From NCBI RefSeq assembly GCF_021130785.1, contig NC_060207.1, positions 194,237,501-194,301,500 on the forward strand: a DNA stretch of 64,000 nucleotides, read 5' to 3'. The DNA is from Homalodisca vitripennis (lineage: Eukaryota > Arthropoda > Insecta > Hemiptera > Cicadellidae). Shown piece by piece: positions 12,901 to 19,509 of this stretch. The stretch's first letter is position 1, and the number at the start of each line of letters is the position of its first letter. The translations under genes and the position numbers were made by a program. The notes under the pieces are model-generated. The model was not told where the DNA came from and searched no databases. It saw only the letters and a list, made by a program, of their open reading frames with translations.

Positions 12901-15900
12901 GCCTGTCATTCCATTGTTCGAGTGGCCGTTCCATCTACCTGCTTTTTTGAGGTCACACCTAAATCACCGTTAGTCTTGAAATTCCTTCGTAGTGAAAACA
13001 CGTAGTTATTTCAAATATTCTGTGCTAAAGTTTATGCTGTATTCACTTTTTGTTGAAAATATGTCGCAATAGTGTTTTATTTGCACTAAACTTTGATGTG
13101 AATGTGTTATTGTTGATCGCGGCATGAAGACGTTACTTAACGCGAGTATTCAAGGGGGGAATCAATTTACTGATTACTTGAAGAATGTAAATTCAGCTAC
13201 AAATAATGTGCAGTGTCGCAAACAATATAATAGAAAGAGTACAATTGCAGCAGCAAAACGGAAACATGAAGAGGAATCAGCTAGTACCTCTCAAAAAGTC
13301 CTCCTTGTACACATGTAAGTGAGTCATATTTTTCCTTCAAAAATTGTTGTTTATTTTGCGGCGACGAGTTGAGTGAGAACTCTTTCCTTTAAAGACTCAG
13401 TTATGAAAGCAGCTCAGTCTCGTTCTGATGACACCGCAAAAACTATTGTTGCTCGCATTGGGTTTGTACACGATTTAGTTGCTGCTGAAGCTAAGTACCA
13501 TTATGATTGCTTTGTACCATTTTTAAAGCCGACCTCTGGAGGCTAAGTTGGCCTTCCTCAAGATTAAGCATTGTATCTCGCCATGGGGGAAATATTTTCA
13601 TATATTGAAAGTAGTGATGACTGCCACTTTACGTTAGAAGAATTAGAAAATATTTGTAAAAACTTAAGTGTTGATAACAGAAAAATTTAATTACGGTTAA
13701 GTTAAATTATGGTAATAGAGTCATTATTACTCAGAAACTAGGACAAATAACATTGTATGTTTTCTTATTAATTATCATGATATTATCAATCAAGCTTGGA
13801 GAGAAAAAAAACCTAAAGGTAAAGAAGAGCAATTGAAGGTCCTATCAATTGCAGCAGCAATTATTCAGGAAGATAATCAATCGGTTCAGTCATATACAGT
13901 TTTTACATGCTATGACTGGCTGTGATACAACATCAGCAATGTTTCAAAGGGGTAAAACAACAATTTTTTAATTGTTTGAAAAAGAAAAGTTTATTACCTG
14001 TGCACAAGCTTTAGAAGATATCAACTCTTCAACAGAAAATCGCTTTCTTCTTTCTTTATATGGAGCTCCAAAAAATTACTTCCATAGACAAATTACGTTA
14101 CTTATCTTTTGCAAAACAAACACGTAATAAAGAACGTGTGTAATTAACCTGCCTTACTCCAACCGTGCCTTCCACTCACCAACAGTTTTGTCATGTATAT
14201 TACTAGGTTCAGGTGTGGCTTGGTAATCAACTAGACCCAGAACAATGGGGTTGGAAGTATGTCAATAATGCATTGGAACCAACCCACACGCTTCTTCCAC
14301 CTGCACCAGAAAACCTTCTTAATTCTGTTTTATGCAACTGCAAAAAGGGGTGTAATTTAAAATGCGGCTGCAAAAAGTAGGCTTATTTTGTTCACTAGCG
14401 TGCACCACTTGTCAAGGCCAATCATGTTCAAATGTTGTATCGCTGTTAGTACAATTTATGTCTGCTCAAGAAGATGAGGAAGAAGAAGAAAATAGAGAGA
14501 GAAGAAGATGGAGGGGAAGAAGAGGAAATAATTAATGACGATGATGATGAAAAAAATATGTTTACAATAAAGTATAACGGGACTTGTCACTCGAGCTGTA
14601 CCTGATCGACAACGACCACACTGACAAGAGTACAACAACTGAAAAGAATAACCAAACATTCATTAAAGTTTACTAGAATAGACTGTGGAATAGGCCTATC
14701 GGGGAAACCACATTAAAAAAATTGTGCTAGGTACACTACCTCATAGGTGGCGTGAAAATGTGTTTATATTATAGACAATACTCGTACAGCGTAAGAAAAG
14801 TAGTAATTGTTTTTCCTCAAAAATGGTTAGTGTTATGAAAAAAAGCATAAGGACCACTTTTGTAGATAATTGCATGATCTACAATTTTAGTTTGACATGT
14901 TTTTTCATAAAACTAACCGTTTCACTGAAAAATTCAAAAAAACCCATTTTTGTGAAATTTGACCTTGAATAAAAAAATTGCAGACATGGAATTGATGGGG
15001 ACTTTTCACAATTTCATAATAATGGTGTCCCTAACATCTATGCAAATTTTCAGCTTTCTGGGAATTTTTGCAAGGGTCAATGTCGAAATTGACCGGACTA
15101 TTATATGAGTGAGTGATATAAAGAATGAGCATGCATACTATAATTATAACCCAAGTATACACTTTTAAAGTAGAACTGTTGGGAAACACTGAATCAAATC
15201 TCGTTACCTCAGAACAGATTCTAAAGATGGTTCGAGATTACCATTTATACCAGGAATCTCTTATGATGTCCACGTTAAAAGCTCTGGTGATAATGGAGTC
15301 TTATAAAGATATCAAAATGTCACTAAGGAAGTGTTGTCAAACAGTATAGCTGTGGACCTTTTGTTTGGAATGTTTATTAATTAAAATTGATCAGAACCCA
15401 TTTGTCTAAAAAGTATTCCTAATAGCAAGTGGTCTCAGGTGAAACGGAACAGCATACAAGCAGTGCTGTACTCTTTTACAGAGGCCTAAGTGATATACAG
15501 AGTGAAATATTTCAAGGAAGCAGGTAGTCCCATCAAGACAAAAGAACAAAAAAATTCTTGTTCCAAAAGCCGTGTCCATCCTATCACATGAAGTAAGTAA
15601 GTAGTCATTGTCATTCACCACTTTTTAAGTATCTGTAAGATATAGTACTGATCAACAAAATACATCCAAACTTACTGATAGAAATGAAACTAATCCTTCC
15701 TGCTCAGTCAGAATAAATAGGTAGACTTTGTGATAACTAAAATATTATTAATTTATTCCCATGGGATTTATACCAAACAGGTACTCATATCTCAAAAAAC
15801 ATTTGAAATAAAAACATTGTTTATAACAAAAAGTTTAGGAAATGTTATAATAATTTCAGAAGACTGAGTTTTTCTGTAGCTTCATAAATAACAAAAGTTG

Positions 15901-16453
15901 TCAGTTAAAAGTTATGTTTAAAGGTTTCAAGAATCAGCATAGCTGAATGAAATTCAGATTTAGTTACCTAGAAGGGGGCAGTGTTAGAGGAGTTATCTTC
16001 GAGTTTGAAGGTATCAACTATGTATATGGTGTGGCCAGTACCAAGATAAGCCTCCAAGATAGCTGAATGTTTGTGTAATTTCTATGACGTGTTCTCAGAT
16101 TCAGTGGCCCAGCAAGGGGACAGTGGTGGAGGAGTTACCTTTGAATTTGAAGGTATCCACTATGTAAAAGGTGTGGTCAGTTCCAAGATAAGCCTCCAAC
16201 ATAGCTGCAATGTTTGTGTAATTTCTATGACTTGTTCTCAGATTCAGTGGCCCAGCAAGGGGACAGTGGTGGAGGAGTTACCTTTGAGTTTGAAGGTATC
16301 CACTATGTAAAAGGTGTGGTCAGCTCCAAGATAAGCCTCCAGGACAGCTACAGCTTCTCTGCATTCACGAATGTCTCTCATCACATCACATGGATACGCG
16401 GAATGGCCTCCTACTTTGATAAAAGAATACTTGAAAAGACTTTACAGTTGTAA
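704..16453 (+). CDS. modSP: Modular serine protease (ModSP-like), 3' part of gene, 11 exons
   Basis: Secreted multidomain serine protease; in insects this family sits at the top of extracellular cascades that activate Toll (Spaetzle processing) and prophenoloxidase. Exons joined by matching phases: 704-942, 1499-1717, 3509-3551, 4159-4306, 5541-5658, 6593-6796, 8425-8598, 9379-9494, 11004-11171, 11515-11701, 16242-16453. They encode four sushi/CCP modules, then a trypsin fold with VVGG start, FPWH, CGGTLIS, TAAHC (His57), LDLDIALM (Asp102) and QQGDSGGG (Ser195). The P1 residue before VVGG reads Thr, not Arg/Lys, as expected for a self-activating initiator rather than a trypsin-activated zymogen. 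The N-terminus (LDLa repeats in the family) is not seen; the first exon starts mid-codon, so the gene begins upstream of the window. The Cys191-Cys220 pair is missing. Family call is from domain order and motifs; a factor C-like or other CCP protease is the alternative. Confidence 0.82.
1499..1717 (+). CDS. modSP: ModSP exon B: second sushi/CCP module
   Basis: Acceptor gtttacag before 1499, donor G|GTAAGC after 1717. Encodes a complete CCP module (DGCTQPRNPAHGRYTV ... MWTPPPPTCV). Enters and leaves in phase 1. The next intron (1718-3508) holds a 16-bp AT-rich tandem repeat and a diverged duplication at about 2690-3000. Confidence 0.85.
2381..2500. repeat. 16-bp AT-rich tandem repeat
   Basis: About seven to eight near-perfect copies of ttaataattaatacaa in the intron after ModSP exon B. 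A minisatellite-type array with no coding content. Confidence 0.9.
2690..3000. repeat. Diverged tandem duplication in ModSP intron
   Basis: Two units of about 170 bp share the order: tgtgtgataa/tatgataact, gaaacttggtac, tttt(g/gg)g(a/c)gtcaaaag, agtccat. A related block (cttggtccaag ... ttgattttgg ... caaaag) occurs near 21,400, so this is probably an old dispersed repeat. Open frames across it are not convincing genes. Confidence 0.5.
3310..3430 (+). repeat. Dispersed repeat 'R' (retroelement 3'-end-like)
   Basis: Contains ctgaagaagagatcagattg, tactgattttttgt, cactgaacgatggcaa and ccttcacaatccttccatc. The same blocks recur at 42,813-42,870 (inverted), 46,310-46,380 and 59,284-59,460. The ctgaagaag...gaaac(g)tagt pattern resembles 3' ends of insect retroelements; the class is not certain. 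Confidence 0.65.
3509..3551 (+). CDS. modSP: ModSP 43-nt microexon (inter-module linker)
   Basis: Acceptor tttgtttcag, donor gag|gtaaag. Encodes a short polar linker (ESNNTILIDSPDV) without cysteines. It is needed to repair phase: exon B ends in phase 1 and exon at 4159 requires phase 2; this 43-nt piece converts one to the other with no stop. Support is by splice sites and phase only. Confidence 0.6.
4159..4306 (+). CDS. modSP: ModSP exon: N-terminal half of third CCP
   Basis: Acceptor acatgccctttag before 4159, donor CAG|GTACAT after 4306. Encodes KSCVLPQPPQHGYYS followed by two cysteines. The last two cysteines of the module are in the next exon, so an intron splits this CCP in phase 0. 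The 1.2-kb intron that follows shows nothing recognisable. Confidence 0.75.
5541..5658 (+). CDS. modSP: ModSP exon: C-terminal half of third CCP
   Basis: Acceptor ctattggtag, donor TATA|GTACGT. Encodes VVSVSCDDGYRLGG ... DDGNWSQPFPECY, the typical second half of a sushi module (C-x-x-G-Y, W, terminal C). Leaves in phase 1. Confidence 0.8.
5985..6455 (+). mobile_element. Non-LTR retrotransposon 3' fragment with poly-A
   Basis: A higher-GC block in a ModSP intron that ends in tcgtcctaagggaac and a pure A run at about 6442-6455. A diverged relative with the same order (catcctgaat, ccagaagcaac, ttacagg-like) lies at 7850-8292. The poly-A end and 5' truncation fit a LINE 3' end. The 101-codon open frame in it is not a recognised protein. 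Confidence 0.65.
6593..6796 (+). CDS. modSP: ModSP exon: fourth CCP-like module
   Basis: Acceptor gatgtacag, donor CCCA|GTAGGT. Encodes LCPNLKSLTVEMECYQG ... LECLTSGQWSGRLPYCKP. An alternative donor four bases downstream (AG|GTGACA) would break the phase with the next exon, so 6796 is preferred; the join gives KPNCGLSK. In ModSP proteins this position is the module just before the protease domain. Confidence 0.75.
6899..7123 (-). mobile_element. 5S-rRNA-derived SINE, copy 1
   Basis: Read on the minus strand, it has a head containing tcaagcaatgttgagcgtgg then cttggatggg, which lines up with the internal promoter (box A, intermediate element, box C) of 5S rRNA, followed by a unique body and a 3' end cttcgcctggtaaaataaga. 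A second copy with the same order is at 31,745-31,970. This architecture matches SINE3-type elements. Confidence 0.7.
7850..8292 (+). mobile_element. Old LINE 3' fragment, second copy
   Basis: Shares blocks with 5985-6455: atgcccaggaac-like start, tcatcctgaatgtcc, agaagcaac, and a cctctaaagaac end. It is more diverged, internally duplicated (the taatgtggtaa...gctgagagtatccca block occurs twice) and has no clear poly-A. Confidence 0.5.
8425..8598 (+). CDS. modSP: ModSP exon: activation site and protease N-terminus
   Basis: Acceptor ctgattattccag, donor ACAG|GTAACT. Encodes CGLSKLHNYDIEPT, then VVGGTASPLGYFPWHAAL and CGGTLISPHIILT. The leading Cys would pair with the Cys in PACVDYY (chymotrypsin Cys1-Cys122). 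GxFPWH at this place is characteristic of ModSP-type proteases. Confidence 0.88.
9379..9494 (+). CDS. modSP: ModSP exon: catalytic His57
   Basis: Acceptor cgtgttacag, donor GAT|GTGAGT. The join restores TAAHCV with His57 and Cys58; continues through KVALGKYHRDWYANETET. Phase 1 in, phase 0 out. The preceding intron (8599-9378) shows nothing recognisable. Confidence 0.88.
9884..10735. repeat. Tandem repeat of about 120-130 bp, five units, with a nested insertion
   Basis: Units begin near 9884, 10003, 10131, 10262 and 10640 and share cttcaccgtg/cctcaccgtg, gtgagactta, gaaggtgttaactacatgta and ctatagctagacagtta. The fourth and fifth are separated by an unrelated insert at about 10,360-10,605. 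Confidence 0.85.
10360..10605 (+). mobile_element. Retroelement 3'-end insertion with TTGATTGA tail
   Basis: An unrelated segment interrupts the tandem unit inside its ctatagctagaca block. It ends ttttatggcaataaaaaatg followed by ttgattgattgttgattga. A poly-A-signal-like end with a short simple-repeat tail is typical of some non-LTR retrotransposon 3' ends. Confidence 0.55.
11004..11171 (+). CDS. modSP: ModSP exon: catalytic Asp102
   Basis: Acceptor acccatttccag, donor TAT|GTGAGT, phase 0 at both ends. Encodes VRDIEILPNYLGQESF, LDLDIALM with the catalytic Asp, and PACVDYY with Cys122. An upstream in-frame acceptor at 10,957-10,958 could add a 15-nt exon (ITIKS) or an N-terminal extension; the short form aligns best with the family. 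Confidence 0.88.
11515..11701 (+). CDS. modSP: ModSP exon: GWG to FCAG segment
   Basis: Acceptor atatgtctag at 11,514, donor CAT|GTTAGT after 11,701. Encodes LVGWGKTLECARGESCGD ... RITTDKFCAGNGT (Cys168/Cys182 pair). Enters phase 0, leaves phase 1, matching the terminal exon. A later AG at 11,521 would break the frame. Confidence 0.85.
12424..15100 (+). mobile_element. DNA transposon with about 290-bp inverted ends, in the last ModSP intron
   Basis: The first 290 bp (starting tagtccggtcaattt) recur inverted at the end (aaattgaccggacta), with shared blocks such as acggttagttttataaaaca and gtagataattgcatgatc. Flanks show TTA on both sides, possibly the target duplication. The interior holds a decayed gene (see 13,124). 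The superfamily is not certain: a TTA duplication would fit PIF/Harbinger, but the encoded protein is not a recognised Harbinger transposase. Confidence 0.85.
13124..14425 (+). pseudogene. Decayed transposon protein with C-terminal CXC zinc motif
   Basis: Pieces of one protein lie in order in several plus-strand frames, broken by stops and frameshifts. They are MKTLLNASIQGGNQ, an FCGDELSEN zinc-finger-like piece, VAAEAKYHYDCFVPFL, LEELENICKNLSVDNR, a TGCDTTSAMFQRGK piece, VWLGNQLDPEQWGWKYVNN, and CNCKKGCNLKCGCKK then GLFC...CQGQSC. The end resembles the tesmin/TSO1-type CXC cysteine-rich motif found in a family of uncharacterised arthropod proteins often repeated in genomes. Its place between inverted ends suggests it is the element's own gene. 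Its biochemical function is not known to me. Confidence 0.65.
15957..16072 (+). pseudogene. modSP: Decayed first copy of the ModSP terminal exon
   Basis: Aligns with the copies at 16,099 and 16,242 but carries a TAG just after the acceptor-like ttcag and has lost the active-site motif (GGxSV instead of GDSGG). It ends at the same point as copy 2. Non-functional. Confidence 0.8.
16099..16241 (+). pseudogene. modSP: Truncated second copy of the ModSP terminal exon
   Basis: The unit length to the next copy is 143 bp. The acceptor (gtgttctcag) and QQGDSGGGVTFEFEG are intact and nearly identical to the functional copy, but the part coding for the C-terminal FTNV...WI helix is missing. Splicing here would read into the next unit and end at a TAA at 16,308-16,310. 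Either a dead exon or an alternative terminal exon. Confidence 0.75.
16242..16453 (+). CDS. modSP: ModSP terminal exon: Ser195 and stop
   Basis: Acceptor cttgttctcag, stop TAA at 16,451-16,453. Encodes SVAQQGDSGGG, GIHYVKGVVSS and FTNVSHHITWIRGM, then a short tail. The Cys191 position is Gln and there is no Cys220, so that disulfide is lost; residue 189 is not Asp, arguing against trypsin-like specificity. Confidence 0.85.
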
Positions 16454-16816
16454 ACAAACCTATTGTTTATTCAAATATGTAAATACCTTTTTAATTCTAC
16501 AGAATTTGAAGTAGTCTGATATGGAAGCTATGTTATAAGAAGCACAAGATGAGTTTCCTATGGGCATACTTTGGTTATATACTTTGGTTTAGTCTTTGTA
16601 TGCATAACATAAACCATGAAAAAAGCTTCATAAGTATGTTATTTACTAGATGTTATGTGCTGAAAAATGAAAGTTCAAATTGGTCCCATTTTCTAAACTT
16701 GTGTATTGGTTAGCTTGTTTATTTAGAATCCTTTTTCATAGATTGTTCTGAATCTTCTTTCCTTGAAAATGTACAAACCTTTCTCTTAGTGTTTGTTGTG
16801 TGTGTGTATATATATA
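16454..16816. other. ModSP 3' flank, no gene
   Basis: AT-rich sequence after the stop, presumably 3' UTR and flank. No canonical AATAAA was found close to the stop. A short TG/TA run precedes the MITE at 16,817. Confidence 0.5.
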
Positions 16817-17339
16817 CAGGGTGACAATTAAGTCTGGAACCTCTTTTCTAATTTTTGAACCACAATAGAAAAAAATACCAAAGTTCACACGTGCTTACTG
16901 GTGATAGTAACGCACACATCTGCCCAATTACCGACCGCATAATCCCTTTGGGGGACGGTCCGCAAGGAGTGAACACTTACTTTGATCACAGGTACTTAAA
17001 AATTGGTGTTTACTTGTAATACTTAATAATTTACATTGTTCAATTGTTTTAAAATTCAAATAGCTATAGCTACTGAATGAATCCACCTTTTGAAGTCCGG
17101 TTTGCGGCATTGTACTCTGCTGCTAAGTAAGACCTTTAATTTGATACCAAACTTGACCTATGCTGCTATTTAAGAATTTTGTCTGACTCCTTGTGGACCG
17201 TCCCCCAAAGGGATTATCCGGTTGGTAATTGGGCAGATGTGTGCGTTACTATCACCAGTAAGCACGTGTGAACTTTAGTATTTCTTTCTATTGTGGTTCA
17301 AAAATTAAAAAAGAGGTTCCAGACTTAATTGTCACCCTG
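16817..17339. mobile_element. Mariner-type MITE with about 140-bp inverted ends
   Basis: Starts cagggtgacaattaagtctg and ends with its reverse complement, flanked by TA on both sides. The arms match for about 140 bp each (shared cacacatctgcccaattacc), leaving a centre of about 250 bp without transposase. TA duplication and a CAGGGTG terminus fit the Tc1/mariner superfamily. Confidence 0.85.
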
Positions 17340-17537
17340 TATATGCAATTGTTATGCTTTTGAGGAATATGAAAATTGTACAAGCATATAATAAAAAAAA
17401 AATACAGTGGAAAGTCCACGTCATAAGTAGGTGCTAAGATTTGATTTTAATGTACTGCCACACTGTGGTACCCTCCTTTGCTCACCGAAAATAGGAAATT
17501 CTCTTATCCGGTACAAATCATGTGGCACCAATTTTAA

Positions 17538-18152
17538 CCCTAGAACTCTACCGTGCGTAAGTTTTACGTATATGCGTCATGTTTATAGTCACACCTATTC
17601 TCCCCCCCCCCCATCCTTCCGGTTTAAGCTTTGGGCAGTGCTTCTACTGATCAATGGTCATTCGTCCTCCGAAGTGTAAGGGTGTGTGTAGTTCTTTTTC
17701 TTATCTCAATATTGATTTATATTTAGGCCGTGCGTCTATTTTACGAAGCGGTAGTATTGCTTGATAAACAAAATAGTATATTTTACGTATAAGTGTGTAT
17801 AGTAAAATAAGTAACTAAACCTATTTTAGCTTTTTTTTTGGTAAATAAAAGTCTTGGAGTTAGTAGACAATTTGTAGGCTTTTTGGAAAGGATGAGTTTA
17901 TGGCATTTTAGATATGAAGATAAGGTTAGGAAAACACCATGTATCACACATGGACGCATTACACACACGCTTAAACACACACACATCACATCATCACCTT
18001 AAGTAAGCACATAGGCAAGAAAATACACAAACACAATACACAGGCATGAAAATAAACCTTTACTTAACCTAAAAAACAAAAATAAACATGCTACGTAAAA
18101 TTTACGTATCGACAGTAACAAAGGTATATCAAAACACGGTAGTGTTCTAGGG
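17538..18152. mobile_element. piggyBac-type MITE
   Basis: Bounded by TTAA at 17,534-17,537 and 18,153-18,156. Ends are ccctagaactctaccgtg and cacggtagtgttctaggg, matching the CCCTAGAA terminus and TTAA target of piggyBac elements. Subterminal tacgta-containing repeats occur at both ends. No transposase; an internally deleted copy of about 615 bp. Confidence 0.88.
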
Positions 18153-18156
18153 TTAA

Positions 18157-18770
18157 ACATTTCACAGCAGTAACTGTTATGGTTTAATTGAATTTAGTGT
18201 ATTTTAAGAACAGTATTAACCCACCTTGTTAGGAAATAAACCAACAAGTATGTTTGTAATGATTTACAGCAAATAATAAATTCAAAATTTTGTATATAGA
18301 TGAGCTAAATAGTAGCAATCCACTGAGTTAAATACAAATACCAAAGCTGTTGATTTTTTGTATTTTATAAAAGTATCTTATAGTTTTAAATATAGTACAG
18401 CTACTGCCAATTACCTTTATAGTTTAATAATTTCGTAGCATTGAAAAAAAGCTCAATGAATATATTAACAAACGATTGATATGTCTTAGTTGTAATTACA
18501 AAATAGTGATGGTTTTTATGTATTTGTGATTCTATACAAACCAGTTTCTTATACTTTTAGAGAAAAGTAACCAATCAAAAGACTTAGAAATTGTGTTCTT
18601 TTCTATAAAGTTATTTATTAGTGTATATAATGAATATACATAGAGTTTATCCTACCTTATAATGCAAAATAATTATCACTAGAATTTAAGATTTTATATG
18701 AGCATTAGTTTAATAAAATGGTGTTTCTATATTCATTCCAAATCAATTTTGTTTACAGATACTGATATAT
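18157..18770. other. AT-rich intergenic sequence
   Basis: No open frame, repeat or motif of note between the piggyBac MITE and the 105-bp array. Confidence 0.5.
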
Positions 18771-19509
18771 ACTGTTTTTGAGGAGACTCGTTAACTGCAA
18801 TACTGTATTTCAGTTTTGAAAAAAGAAATAAGTAAATATGTATACTTATTTATTGAATGTGAATGTACATAAATTACAGTTTCTGAGGAGACTCGTTAAC
18901 TGCAATACTGTATTTCAGTTTTGAAAAAAGAAATAAGTAAATATGTATACTTATTTATTGAATGTGAATGTACATAAATTACAGTTTCTGAGGAGACTCG
19001 TTAACTGCAATACTGTATTTCAGTTTTGAAAAAAGAAATAAGTAAATATGTATACTTATTTATTGAATGTGAATGTACATAAATTACAGTTTCTGAGGAG
19101 GCTCGTTAACTGCAATACTGTATTTCAGTTTTGAAAAAAGAAATAAGTAAATATGTATACTTATTTATTGAATGTGAATGTACATAAATTACAGTTTCTG
19201 AGGAGACTTGTTAACTGTAATACTGTATTTCAGTTTTGAAAAAAGAAATAAGTAAATATGTATACTTATTTATTGAATGTAAATGTACATAAATTACAGT
19301 TTCTGAGGAGACTCGTTAACAGCAATACTGTATTTCAGTTTTGAAAAAAGAAATAAGTAAATATGTATACTTATTTATTGAATGTGAATGTACATAAATT
19401 ACAGTCTCTGAGGAGACTCGTTAACTGTAATACTGTATTTCAGTTTTGAAAAAAGAAATAAGTAAATATATATATATATATATACTTATTTATTGAATGT
19501 GAATGTACA
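18771..19509. repeat. 105-bp tandem array, seven copies
   Basis: The block aggagactcgttaactgcaa starts at 18,781, 18,886, 18,991, 19,096, 19,201, 19,306 and 19,411, an exact 105-bp period. Copies are nearly identical; the last has an expanded TA run. Each unit has a small palindrome (taaatatgtatacttattta). Minisatellite or short satellite block. Confidence 0.95.

Noticed and set aside
15660..15720. Block tccttcctgctcagtc shared with 48,340-48,380 (inverted)
   Set aside because: Probably a fragment of a dispersed repeat; too short to define borders or class.
18771..19509. Regular repeat array as a CRISPR locus
   Set aside because: Units are contiguous 105-bp tandem copies without variable spacers, in an insect genome.
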